Shown here in pieces: positions 15,464-23,131 of a stretch of 24,126 bases of DNA. The notes under the pieces are model-generated. The model made no database searches. It was not told where the DNA came from and worked only from the letters and a program-made list of their open reading frames with translations. The DNA lies in the NCBI GenBank assembly GCA_038118725.1, contig JAYOIK010000077.1, positions 1-24,126 on the forward strand, read 5' to 3'. Source of the DNA: JADHLJ01 sp038118725 (GTDB taxonomy: Bacteria > Pseudomonadota > Alphaproteobacteria > Thalassobaculales > Thalassobaculaceae). Each line of letters opens with the position of its first letter. Within the stretch, counting starts at the first letter, position 1. A program made the translations under genes and the position numbers.

Positions 15464-15482
15464 CGAGGGGCCCCGCGGTCTC

Positions 15483-15506
15483 GCCTTCCTTGAACACGAA
15501 GGAGGC
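15483..15506. repeat. Imperfect hairpin after the Nit-type gene
   Basis: GCCTTC (15483-15488) pairs with GAAGGAGGC-side bases 15501-15506 (one T-G wobble), and two or three more pairs follow after a mismatch around a small loop. It begins 20 bases after the amidase stop and could end its transcript. No T-tract follows on either strand, so it is at best a non-classical terminator. Confidence 0.3.
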
Positions 15507-15522
15507 ACCGCGACGTGTCGAC

Positions 15523-15575
15523 CCAACTCACTCCCGCGGTCTATCCGCCGATCGAAACGCTTTCTCGTGAGTTGG
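15523..15575. repeat. Nested stem-loop in the convergent nit/accA gap
   Basis: CCAACTCAC (15523-15531) and GTGAGTTGG (15567-15575) are perfect 9-bp inverted copies around a 35-base interior. That interior holds its own hairpin, GCGG (15536-15539) with CCGC (15545-15548) and loop TCTAT. No coding region covers it. It could be a bidirectional transcription end, a regulator site or a structured RNA. The strand is not set by the sequence, since the fold exists on both, and there is no T-tract. Confidence 0.4.
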
Positions 15576-15672
15576 ACGCGCGAAGAAGGCAATTTCTAGG
15601 GTTTGGAGAACAGGTTTCTGTTTGACGAGATCGCGAGCCGAGCACCCGATACCGATCGTGATCGGACAAGTG

Positions 15673-16653
15673 TCAGGAAAGGCCGATTTTGCCCATGGCG
15701 ACAAACTTCTCTCGCCGTTTCGCGCGCAGGGTCCCGGCCTCCAGCGGCAATAGCTCTCGCAGCGCGGCCTCGACCGCGTCGCCGAGACTTTCGAGCGCGA
15801 TTTGTTGGCCGCGATGCGCCGCCCCCAGTGGTTCCGGCACGATTGTATCGATCACTTCCAACTTCTTGAGATCCTGGGCGGTCAGACGCAGGGCCTCGGC
15901 GGCGTCCTTGGCGTGTTCGCCGCTGCGCCAGAGAATAGACGCGCAGCCCTCCGGCGATATCACGGAATAGATCGCGTGCTCGAACATCAGAACCCGGTCC
16001 GCCGTCGCCAGGGCGACCGCGCCGCCGGATCCGCCTTCGCCGATAATCGTCGCGATGACCGGTACCGTCAGGCGCAAGCTGGTCTCGATGGCTCGGGCGA
16101 TCGCCTCGGCTTGGCCGCGTTCCTCGGCGCCGATGCCGGGATAGGCGCCGGCTGTGTCCACGAAGGTGAGAACCGGGAGGCGAAAACGCTCGGCCATTTC
16201 CATCAAGCGGCGCGCCTTGCGATAACCCTCCGGCCGAGCCATGCCGAAATTGGTTTCCAGGCGTTCCTTGGTGGTATTGCCCTTCTCGGTTCCGATGACC
16301 ATGGCCGAGAAACCCCGGAATCGTCCCATGCCCCCGACGATCGCCTTGTCCTCGGCGAATCCCCGATCGCCGGCAAGGGGGGTGAAGTCCGTCATCAATG
16401 CCGAGACGACGTCCTTGAAATGCGGCCGGTTCGGATGCCGGGCCACCTGGACTTTTTGCCAGGGCGAAAGCTTTTGGTAGGTGGTTCGAAGCTGACGCTC
16501 GACCTTGGACTGCAGCTTGCCGACTTCCTCGGCGATGTTGATATCGCCATCCGTCGAGAGGTGCCGCAGTTCCTCGATCTTGCCTTCGAGATCGGCCACC
16601 GGCTTCTCGAAGTCCAAAAACACCCGGGTCGGGTTTCCAGCTTGCTCACTCAA
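15673..16653 (-). CDS. accA: Acetyl-CoA carboxylase carboxyltransferase subunit alpha
   Basis: AccA pairs with AccD to move the carboxyl group from biotin to acetyl-CoA, making malonyl-CoA for fatty acid synthesis. Family signatures are FLDFEKPVADLEGKIEELRHLS at the N-terminus, LSPWQKVQVARHPNRPH, the crotonase-fold RPEGYRKARRLM with FVDTAGAYPGIGAEERGQ, GEGGSGGA and SVISPEGCASILWR. The start is uncertain. TTG 16653 gives 326 residues with GGGGACG upstream; GTG 16623 would give 316, and TTG 16701 would give 342. E. coli AccA has 319. It follows xerD on the same strand with about 94 bases between, so shared transcription is possible. Its 3' end faces the Nit-type amidase across a 209-base gap. 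Confidence 0.95.
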   Translation of the reverse strand: MSEQAGNPTRVFLDFEKPVADLEGKIEELRHLSTDGDINIAEEVGKLQSKVERQLRTTYQKLSPWQKVQVARHPNRPHFKDVVSALMTDFTPLAGDRGFAEDKAIVGGMGRFRGFSAMVIGTEKGNTTKERLETNFGMARPEGYRKARRLMEMAERFRLPVLTFVDTAGAYPGIGAEERGQAEAIARAIETSLRLTVPVIATIIGEGGSGGAVALATADRVLMFEHAIYSVISPEGCASILWRSGEHAKDAAEALRLTAQDLKKLEVIDTIVPEPLGAAHRGQQIALESLGDAVEAALRELLPLEAGTLRAKRREKFVAMGKIGLS

Positions 16654-16747
16654 CGGGCTCGTCCCCAGCCTTTGGAGTTGTCGTCCACCTGATTGGCACA
16701 AGCATTGGCCCGCGTCCAGCGGTTCGGCGAAGGTCTGAAATGGAGGC

Positions 16748-17689
16748 TCAAGGCTTTTCCGCCAAGGGATGGTGATTCTCGACGATGGATCTCAGCCGCT
16801 GACCAAGAACATGGGTGTAGATTTGGGTCGTGGAGATGTCGGCATGCCCAAGCATCTGTTGCACGCTTCTAAGGTCGGCTCCGTGATCCAGAAGATGGGT
16901 CGCGAATGCATGTCGCAGGACATGTGGCGACACCTTGGCCGGATCGATACCGCATTCCAGGGCAAGCTCCTTGAGCAATTGGCCGAGCCGGCGCCGGGTT
17001 AAATGACCCTCGGCCGAGCGAGACGGAAACAGATAAGGCGACTCCGTCGCGCTAACGAGGAAACGCGGCCGATCGGCGCGATAGGCCTGGATGGCCTCGG
17101 TGGCGGCCTCGGTGAGGGGAACCATGCGTTCCTTGCCGCCCTTGCCCCGGACGATCAGAAGGCGCTCGTCGCGCGCGACGGCGGCCAGGGGAAGGCCGAC
17201 CAGTTCGGACACCCGCAAACCCGTGGCGTAGGCGATCTCCAACAGGCAGACCAGCCGCCGTCCCTCGGGGCCCGGTCGCGCTCGGGCGGCTCCAAGCAAG
17301 CGCTCCACATCGTCTTCCGATAGGATCTTCGGCAGGCTTCGTCCTAGGCGCGGCGCGTCGATGGCGGAACTTGGATCATCAACACGCAGACCCTCGGCAT
17401 AGAGGAACCGGTAGAATTGACGAAGCGCCGAGAGCCGCCTCGCGGCCGTTCGCGACGCCATGCCGTCGCGCTCCATTCGCGCCATATAGCCGCGAAGATC
17501 CTCGGCGGAGCACGCGTCCAATCCGGTGCTTCGGGTTTTCAGATAGGCCTCGAGATGCCCGAGGTCACGGCGATAGGCCGCGACCGTGTCGACGGACGCG
17601 CCACGCTCCGCGAACAGCATCTCCGTGAAGATCTCGACATTGGGGGAGTCGATTTTGGCGGGGGGTCGACCGCGTCCGGCGCGCCTCAT
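16748..17689 (-). CDS. xerD: Site-specific tyrosine recombinase XerD
   Basis: XerD acts with XerC at dif to resolve chromosome dimers at division. All six catalytic residues are visible: Arg159 (ATGLRVSEL), Lys183 (RGKGGKER), His256 and Arg259 (HVLRHAFATHLL), His282 (LGHADISTTQ) and Tyr291 (IYTHV). The N-terminal SAM-like DNA-binding half (EMLFAERGASVDTVAAYRRDL) is complete, and 313 residues is normal. Its ATG overlaps the stop of the upstream exported-protein gene (17686-17689). Being chromosomal, next to accA and with no phage genes around it, it is the housekeeping recombinase and not an integrase. XerD is preferred over XerC on gene context and on the SPHVLRHAFATHLL/ISTTQIYTHV pattern. 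Confidence 0.92.
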   Translation of the reverse strand: MRRAGRGRPPAKIDSPNVEIFTEMLFAERGASVDTVAAYRRDLGHLEAYLKTRSTGLDACSAEDLRGYMARMERDGMASRTAARRLSALRQFYRFLYAEGLRVDDPSSAIDAPRLGRSLPKILSEDDVERLLGAARARPGPEGRRLVCLLEIAYATGLRVSELVGLPLAAVARDERLLIVRGKGGKERMVPLTEAATEAIQAYRADRPRFLVSATESPYLFPSRSAEGHLTRRRLGQLLKELALECGIDPAKVSPHVLRHAFATHLLDHGADLRSVQQMLGHADISTTQIYTHVLGQRLRSIVENHHPLAEKP

Positions 17690-19578
17690 AGGCCGGATGC
17701 CATCGCTATCTCCAGAGCCAGGCGCCGCGCCTCGGCTTCCAATCCGAGGCTATATAGACCCCGGACCGCGTCCACCTGGATCGATGTCGGCAGATTCCCT
17801 AGCGGCCCGGTCCCAAAAGCAATGGCGATCAGTGATATTGCCTCGCCGATCCGGGCATTGGAGATCGCTTCGGAAAGCGCCCGGGTAATCGCGTATTTTG
17901 GCGCCGATGCGTCCGTGGGCGACGATTGGCCGATCAGACCGCGCCAGGCCGTTGCCGGTACCGGCTCGTCCAACGCCTCGAGCAGGCCGAACAGGACCGT
18001 GGCCTTGGCGGTTGCCGCCGCCGGGTCGTTCTCGCGTGTCCAATCCCACCAGGCCTGAAGATGGTCGGCGCGCCATTCCGCGACCGCGTCGCCGCCGGCC
18101 AGACGCGCCAATGGCCAGAGCCGTCGCCACGCGGCGCCGAGTTCCGGACTGAAGCTTGCTTCACGCTCGGCGAGACCGAGCCAGGGGCGCGCGGCCTCGA
18201 AGTCATTCACGGCCAATAGCAATAGCGCGCTGTCCGCCGCGAACCAGGCGAGTTGCGAGGAGATGGCGAGTTCACGCGCGACCGGGGCATATACTCGCGC
18301 CATCTGCCCTGACATGCGCCGTTCGCGCGCCACTTCAGCGGCTTGCTTGGTGGCCTGCGCCCGCCCGAGATTAGAAGTCTGCGCCATGGTCGCGCGGAAC
18401 AGGAGCGCTCGGCCCGTGGGGCTTGGATCAGCGGCGGCGACAGAAGCGGCGCTTTCAAGTAGTTCGGGGCTGACTTGCATGGATTCATAGACCGCGATGA
18501 GCTCGGATGTTCCCGCGATGCCCGCCATCTCGGCCTGTTCCACCATCGCAAATCGATTCGCCGGCGCGATCCCGGCATCATTCATGAAGGCTCGCAGCAG
18601 CCATCGGGGCGGTATCTCTGGTCCTGGGTCGGGCAACCCGACTCGCGCCGCCCGCGCCATTGCCACGTCCAGGGGGCGCAGGTCACGCGCCCGCATCCTG
18701 TCCGTGGCGCCGGCCTCGCCGCCGATTGCCCGCATCAAGGTGAAAAACACTTCGTCGTTCTCGTCGAGTTCGATCAGCAGCCGCATGCCGAAATCGACTT
18801 TTTCCCAAGCGCCGTTCAGAGCCTCGCAGAAAACCAAGGCCTTCTGCCAATAGCGGTCGGAGGACCGGTCAACCCACGCGGCGACGGACTCGCATGCTCG
18901 TAACGTATCGTTGCGAAGAAACGCGATGTCCGCGGCCATTCTGGACAACGCCTCCTCGCGATGTGTGGACAGCACCACCGCAAGCAGGCTCGACGCGCCA
19001 TCGAGATCTCCGGATCGGAACAGCGCCCTTACTCTGTGCAACAGGAGTGATTCGGTTGTTCCCGATTCACTGGACGCGGGAACCGCCGGCGGTACCGCGG
19101 CGCGTGATAGGAGCAATCTGCGGCGCAAGTCGAGAATCGATCGAGACGCGGGGGCCTCCGGTAGCAACCGTATGAGTGTGTTGATCACGGCCCTGGGCGT
19201 GTCTCGCCACAAGTCGGCGTCGAAGCCTCCCGAAGAGGCGTCGAGCACACCCACGGTCTCTCCGGTAAGAGCGCCGAGACTGTCCACGCTGATCCCGGAT
19301 TTACCCTTCTTGGCGGGATCCACCGGTTCCGATCCGATCGTCGCCGGAGCCGCCAATGGCCCGCGCGTCGGATTGGGTTGGCTATCGGGCTCCGGGCTTA
19401 CCTTGAATTCCAAGGGTTTGGTCGGCAGCAGGGAACGCGGAGTTTGCGCGCTCGCGGGGGAGAGAACCAGGGAGGGCGCGGTAAGGGAAAACGCGGCCAG
19501 AAAGCCAAGCCCCATCAAGACGCGGAGAATGGCCGTCGCGCGGAACCGATCCGCGCCGCTAGCGCGACAACTTCTCAT
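17686..19578 (-). CDS. Exported helical-repeat protein of unknown function, coupled to xerD
   Basis: I do not recognise a named family. The 630-residue protein starts with a basic segment and a hydrophobic stretch (about 19-40), followed by SPASA|Q, a likely signal-peptidase site after residue 44, so it should be periplasmic or anchored. A Pro/Ser-rich linker (45-110) leads into about 500 residues rich in Ala, Leu, Arg and Glu with regular amphipathic helices (for example ALFRSGDLDGASSLLAVVLS and MAADIAFLRNDTLRACESVAAW). This suggests an alpha-solenoid of TPR/SEL1 character, but no clean 34-residue repeat is visible to me. ATG 19578 lies inside the end of the preceding small gene, 20 bases before its end, and the stop overlaps the xerD start. 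Coupled translation with xerD hints at a role at the division site or envelope. That is inference. Confidence 0.85.
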   Translation of the reverse strand: MRSCRASGADRFRATAILRVLMGLGFLAAFSLTAPSLVLSPASAQTPRSLLPTKPLEFKVSPEPDSQPNPTRGPLAAPATIGSEPVDPAKKGKSGISVDSLGALTGETVGVLDASSGGFDADLWRDTPRAVINTLIRLLPEAPASRSILDLRRRLLLSRAAVPPAVPASSESGTTESLLLHRVRALFRSGDLDGASSLLAVVLSTHREEALSRMAADIAFLRNDTLRACESVAAWVDRSSDRYWQKALVFCEALNGAWEKVDFGMRLLIELDENDEVFFTLMRAIGGEAGATDRMRARDLRPLDVAMARAARVGLPDPGPEIPPRWLLRAFMNDAGIAPANRFAMVEQAEMAGIAGTSELIAVYESMQVSPELLESAASVAAADPSPTGRALLFRATMAQTSNLGRAQATKQAAEVARERRMSGQMARVYAPVARELAISSQLAWFAADSALLLLAVNDFEAARPWLGLAEREASFSPELGAAWRRLWPLARLAGGDAVAEWRADHLQAWWDWTRENDPAAATAKATVLFGLLEALDEPVPATAWRGLIGQSSPTDASAPKYAITRALSEAISNARIGEAISLIAIAFGTGPLGNLPTSIQVDAVRGLYSLGLEAEARRLALEIAMASGL

Positions 19579-19696
19579 TCGGGATTACTTTCTCTACCGG
19601 TTTCGACGGTGGCGGAATATCCCAGGTCGACAGGAACGCGAAAACTCCGGTGATTACCGCGAGCACGATCACCAGAACGATAACAGCAGCCTTCAT
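19559..19696 (-). CDS. Small single-helix membrane protein (45 residues)
   Basis: A short gene, easily missed by length cut-offs. ATG 19696 gives 45 residues: a positively charged start, one hydrophobic helix (about residues 4-23, rich in V, I, L and A), then a short hydrophilic tail containing WDIPPPSKPVEKVIP. The tail is Pro- and Lys-rich and should face the periplasm. The gene is the first of a minus-strand series, and its last 20 bases overlap the start of the exported 630-residue gene (19559-19578), a pattern typical of coupled genes. The DIPPPxxxVEKVIP tail resembles short alphaproteobacterial proteins I recall, but I cannot verify this. Overlap, composition and helix design support it as real. 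Its function is unknown. Confidence 0.75.
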   Translation of the reverse strand: MKAAVIVLVIVLAVITGVFAFLSTWDIPPPSKPVEKVIPNEKLSR

Positions 19697-19822
19697 ACCC
19701 CGGTTCCCACGATCCTGTCCTCCGCGCCCTTGCATGGGCAGCCGCTACCCTCCGCCCCGTGACGAATCAACATGCGTTGATCTATCTGGGTGGATCTAGC
19801 GGCGGTTCCAAGAATCATGGTA

Positions 19823-19912
19823 CCGTCGATTCATGGCACGATCATGGCAGAATACTTGGCGTTCGCCGTCGATTCAACGGCGCTCCAAAATTCAGCGCGT
19901 GCCGCCGATTCA
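19823..19912. repeat. Three CCGYCGATTCA direct repeats upstream of aroK
   Basis: The 11-base unit occurs at 19823-19833, 19866-19876 and 19902-19912, spaced 43 and 36 bases apart. The middle copy sits inside an inverted repeat, GCCGT (19865-19869) and ACGGC (19877-19881). Two ATCATGG copies (19814, 19841) and a TTCATGG (19830) lie in the same stretch. The block lies in the 240-base gap between the divergent small membrane gene and aroK, so it may hold regulator sites. No convincing -35/-10 pair was found there. Confidence 0.4.
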
Positions 19913-19936
19913 TGCCTTTTTTGGTCGCGATTTCCC

Positions 19937-20509
19937 ATGACAGCCCAGGACAATGCCGCCAGAGCCCAATTTACCTTGCCAAAAACGGTTGTATTGGTGG
20001 GGCTGATGGGGGCTGGAAAAACCAGTGTCGGGCGCCGCCTGGCGGAAATGTTCCATAGCCGCTTCGTCGACGCGGACAAGGAAATCGAACACGCGGCCGG
20101 ATGCTCGATCGCGGATTTTTTCGATCGGTTCGGCGAGGAGGAGTTTCGGCGTGGCGAGGAACGCGTCATCGCTCGATTGCTGCGTGATCCGCCTTGCATT
20201 TTGGCTACCGGGGGCGGGGCCTTCATGTCGGAGGATACGCGGCGGGAGATCAAGGAACACGGGCTATCCGTATGGCTGAAGGCGGATTTGGATGTGTTGT
20301 TTGAAAGGGTGGCCCGGCGATCGGATCGTCCGTTGCTGTTGACCGAGGACCCGCGCGCGACATTGGAAGCGATCATGCAACAACGATATCCGGTTTACGC
20401 CCAAGCCGATCTCACAATCGATTCCTATCGTGGCCCGATAGAACAGACCGTGGACCGGGTCCACCAAAAGCTGTGCGAGTATTTCGGTGGCCAAGGAGCA
20501 CTTTCGTGA
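19937..20509 (+). CDS. aroK: Shikimate kinase
   Basis: Shikimate kinase phosphorylates shikimate at the 3-position in the aromatic amino acid pathway. The P-loop GLMGAGKT is at 22-29, the magnesium/shikimate aspartates at 45 and 47 (VDADKEIE), and FRRGEE, ATGGGAF and RPLL follow in the usual order. I chose ATG 19937 (190 residues) because it lies 15 residues before the first beta strand, as in the family. The frame stays open upstream to 19790, but those residues look non-coding. The ribosome site is weak (only GG at about 10 bases upstream), so a leaderless or low-efficiency start is possible. Its stop overlaps the aroB GTG start. Confidence 0.95.
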   Translation: MTAQDNAARAQFTLPKTVVLVGLMGAGKTSVGRRLAEMFHSRFVDADKEIEHAAGCSIADFFDRFGEEEFRRGEERVIARLLRDPPCILATGGGAFMSEDTRREIKEHGLSVWLKADLDVLFERVARRSDRPLLLTEDPRATLEAIMQQRYPVYAQADLTIDSYRGPIEQTVDRVHQKLCEYFGGQGALS

Positions 20510-21642
20510 CAAGCATGGAAACCGTCCGCGTCGAGCTTGGCGAGCGGGCGTATGATATCGAGGTGGGCGCCGGTCGGATGGCGGCTCTGGGTGAGGCTAT
20601 CCTGGAACGGTTCGGGAAACGCCGCGCCTTCATCGTGACCGATGAGCATGTCGCGCCGCATTGGCTCTCGACGGCGCGGGACGGGCTTGTCGCCGGCGGG
20701 ATCGAGACCAAACACTATATTTTGCCGACCGGCGAGAGCACCAAGTCCTTCCGGAATCTAGAGAGCTTGCTGGATTGGCTGCTGGGCGAGCGGGTCGGTC
20801 GGGACGGGATCGTTGTGGCGCTGGGTGGCGGGGTGGTCGGCGATCTCGCGGGGTTCGCCGCGGCGATCACGCTGCGCGGACTCGACTTCGTTCAGGTGCC
20901 GACGACCTTGTTGGCCCAAGTTGACAGCTCCGTCGGCGGCAAAACGGCGATCAACACGAAACACGGAAAGAATCTGGTCGGGTCGTTTCACCAACCCGGC
21001 CTCGTGGTGATCGACACCGCCGTGCTGAATACCCTGTCCGCGCGCGAGGTTCTCGCGGGCTATGCCGAGGTCGTGAAATACGGGTTGATCCGGGATCCCG
21101 GTTTCTTTGAATGGCTGGAGAGCAATGGGGCGGGGCTGCTCGACGGCGATCCCGAGGCGCGTCGTGTCGCGGTTGTGGAAAGCTGCAAGGCCAAGGCCCG
21201 TATCGTCGCCGCCGACGAGCGCGAGACCGGTGACCGGGCGCTACTGAATTTCGGCCATACCTTCGGGCACGCGTTGGAGGCGGAAGCCGGATATGGCGGT
21301 GGGGTCCTGCATGGCGAGGCGGTGTCGATCGGGATGATCCTGGCCCTCGACCTGTCGCGTCGCATGGGGCTTTGTCCTGGCCAGGACGTGGATCGGGCGC
21401 GCCGGCATTTCGCGGCGGTCGGCCTGCCCATGGACATCGCCTCGATCCCCGGCGGGCGGGAATGGAGCGCCGAAAAGCTGATCGGGCATATGCGACATGA
21501 CAAGAAGGTGCTGGCCGGTCGCATGCGCTTTATCCTGGCGCGAGGCATCGGCGATGCCTTCGTGACGGCGGATGTGGACGAGAACGATGTCGCCGAGGTC
21601 TTGGAACGGTCGATCGCGGCGACCATGAGCGAAGAGGATTGA
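20506..21642 (+). CDS. aroB: 3-dehydroquinate synthase
   Basis: AroB converts DAHP to 3-dehydroquinate, the second step of the shikimate pathway, using NAD and a divalent metal. The signatures GGGVVGDLAGFAA, QVPTTLLAQVDSSVGGKTAIN and NFGHTFGHALE (metal-binding His) are present, and the 378-residue length is normal. GTG 20506 is preferred: it overlaps the aroK stop (GTGA) and has AGGAG at 20494-20498, seven bases upstream. An in-frame start at 20473 lies inside aroK. The overlap couples two enzymes of one pathway. The next gene follows after four bases. Confidence 0.97.
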   Translation: MTSMETVRVELGERAYDIEVGAGRMAALGEAILERFGKRRAFIVTDEHVAPHWLSTARDGLVAGGIETKHYILPTGESTKSFRNLESLLDWLLGERVGRDGIVVALGGGVVGDLAGFAAAITLRGLDFVQVPTTLLAQVDSSVGGKTAINTKHGKNLVGSFHQPGLVVIDTAVLNTLSAREVLAGYAEVVKYGLIRDPGFFEWLESNGAGLLDGDPEARRVAVVESCKAKARIVAADERETGDRALLNFGHTFGHALEAEAGYGGGVLHGEAVSIGMILALDLSRRMGLCPGQDVDRARRHFAAVGLPMDIASIPGGREWSAEKLIGHMRHDKKVLAGRMRFILARGIGDAFVTADVDENDVAEVLERSIAATMSEED

Positions 21643-21646
21643 CGCG

Positions 21647-22972
21647 GTGACATTCGAGCTAGGGATTCTGGACGGCGGTGATATCGCGACCATCGCCGCG
21701 ATCTTGGTGCTGATTCTCTTTTCCGCGTTTTTCTCCGGCTCCGAGACCGCGTTGACCGCCGCGTCGGAGGCGAGGATCCATCAATTGTCCCTTCGCGGTC
21801 AGAAGCGCGCGGGAACCGTTCTGCGCCTGCGGGAGCAGAATGAAACGCTTATCGGCTCGATCCTGATCGGAAACAACATCACGAATATCAGTGCCTCGGC
21901 GCTCGCGACCAGCCTGATGATTACCTTGTTCGGCGAGGCCGGTGTTGCCTACGCAACCCTGGGGATGACGATCCTGGTGGTTATATTCGCCGAGGTGCTG
22001 CCGAAGACCTATGCAATCAACAACCCGGATCGTTCGGCCTTGGCGGTCGCTCCGATCGTCAATGGGCTCGTATGGGTCTTGAAACCGTTGAGCGTCGCGG
22101 TCCGCGCGATCGTTCGCGCCGCGCTCAGGCTTTTCGGAGCGCGAGTCGTGATGACCACGGCGGCCGACGAGGAACGCGAAGAGGAACTCCGAGGCATGAT
22201 CGATCTGCATCGGGGTCCCGGGGCCGATGTCAGCGAGGAACGCGCGATGCTGCGCAGCATCCTCGACCTTGGAGAGGTTTGGGTCGAGGAGATCATGACC
22301 CACCGCCGCAACGTAACGATGATCGATGCCGACCTTCCTCTGGAGACCATTCTCGACGAGGCGATGGATAGCCCCTATACGCGTATCCCGCTTTATCGCG
22401 GCGATCAGGACGAGATTATCGGAGTTCTGCACGGCAAGGCTCTGCTGCGGGCGATACGAGGCCATGACGGCGAGAATTTGTCGGGGCTGGATATCGAGAA
22501 GATAGCGACCCCGCCCTGGTTCATCCCGGAAACCAGCAATCTGCTTGACCAGCTTCAGGAGTTTCGTGCCCGCCGCGAACATTTCGCGGTTGTCGTGGAC
22601 GAGTACGGAACCTTCCAGGGTGTGGTGACATTGGAGGACATCCTCGAGGAGATTGTCGGCGAGATCGACGACGAGCATGACATCTCGGTCGCGGGCCTGC
22701 GTGTTCAGTCCGATGGCTCCTATCTGGTGAATGGGACGGTAACGATCCGAGATCTGAACCGAGAACTGGATTGGCGTCTGCCGGACGAGGACGCGTCGAC
22801 AATCGCCGGATTGGTATTGCACGAAGCGCGAGTGATTCCGAACATTGGTCAGGAATTTCTGTTTCATGGCTTCCGCTTCAAGATCCTGAGGCGGCAAAGA
22901 AACCAGATAACCCAGGTCCGGGTTTGGAAGGTTGAAGCCAGTGTCGAGCAACCCGTCGCCGAATCGGCATGA
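21647..22972 (+). CDS. HlyC/CorC (CNNM) family membrane transporter-like protein
   Basis: CNNM/CorC proteins sit in the inner membrane and are tied to magnesium or cobalt efflux. This 441-residue protein has an N-terminal DUF21 domain with about four membrane segments (IATIAAILVLILFSAFF from about residue 12, ILIGNNITNISASALATSLM, VAYATLGMTILVVIFAE and VAPIVNGLVWVLKPLSVAV). The GSETALTA and EVLPKTYAINNPD motifs lie between them. A CBS pair follows (IMTHRRNVTMID near 216, VVVDEYGTFQGVVTLEDILEEIVGEIDDEHD near 315-345), and a CorC_HlyC domain closes the C-terminus. GTG 21647 starts four bases after aroB, with GAAGAGG upstream. The aroK-aroB-CNNM order recurs in Alphaproteobacteria from memory. 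The transported ion is not set by sequence. Confidence 0.92.
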   Translation: MTFELGILDGGDIATIAAILVLILFSAFFSGSETALTAASEARIHQLSLRGQKRAGTVLRLREQNETLIGSILIGNNITNISASALATSLMITLFGEAGVAYATLGMTILVVIFAEVLPKTYAINNPDRSALAVAPIVNGLVWVLKPLSVAVRAIVRAALRLFGARVVMTTAADEEREEELRGMIDLHRGPGADVSEERAMLRSILDLGEVWVEEIMTHRRNVTMIDADLPLETILDEAMDSPYTRIPLYRGDQDEIIGVLHGKALLRAIRGHDGENLSGLDIEKIATPPWFIPETSNLLDQLQEFRARREHFAVVVDEYGTFQGVVTLEDILEEIVGEIDDEHDISVAGLRVQSDGSYLVNGTVTIRDLNRELDWRLPDEDASTIAGLVLHEARVIPNIGQEFLFHGFRFKILRRQRNQITQVRVWKVEASVEQPVAESA

Positions 22973-23032
22973 TCCTCGCGCCGAAACCGGCGGATCGTCC
23001 CCGGATCCCTGGATGTTAACTCCATCGCGAGG

Positions 23033-23062
23033 TTGACCGAGGCCCGAGAGGCTCTATTTATA
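23033..23062 (+). promoter_or_regulatory. Candidate promoter for the DUF2889 gene
   Basis: TTGACC (23033-23038) matches the -35 consensus at 5 of 6 positions. The AT-rich TTTATA at 23057-23062 (18-base spacer; ATTTAT at 17) is the best -10. Transcription would start near 23070, leaving about 62 bases of leader that contains the inverted repeat at 23072-23098. Confidence 0.5.
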
Positions 23063-23071
23063 TCGGTCGCC

Positions 23072-23098
23072 GGCTCACATGATCTTCACGCGTGAGCC
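23072..23098. promoter_or_regulatory. Leader inverted repeat GGCTCAC-N13-GTGAGCC
   Basis: GGCTCAC (23072-23078) and GTGAGCC (23092-23098) are perfect 7-bp inverted copies around 13 bases. The repeat starts about where the proposed transcript does and ends 33 bases before the DUF2889 ATG. It could be a repressor site just downstream of the promoter or a hairpin in the leader. It could also end transcription from the upstream gene, but no T-tract follows. Confidence 0.4.
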
Positions 23099-23131
23099 AC
23101 CCCGTCACGCCTTGATCCTGGATGATCGAAC

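Noticed and set aside
15603..15869. Small open frame running from the convergent gap into accA
   Set aside because: Its composition is Arg/Pro-rich and low in hydrophobic core residues, it overlaps the end of accA antisense, and it has no good ribosome site.
15802..16692. Plus-strand frame opposite accA
   Set aside because: The accA motifs on the minus strand are unambiguous and the plus frame shows none.
16748..17689. Tyrosine recombinase as a mobile-element integrase
   Set aside because: It has XerD length and motifs, sits in an operon with accA, and there is no tRNA target, direct repeat or phage gene nearby.
19790..19936. N-terminal extension of aroK
   Set aside because: The open frame covers repeat DNA and its residues do not resemble any shikimate kinase; ATG 19937 gives the usual length.
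21659..22951. Antisense 430-codon frame across the CNNM gene
   Set aside because: It is fully inside a gene with strong domain matches; its composition (many Arg, His, Gln) is typical of a shadow frame.
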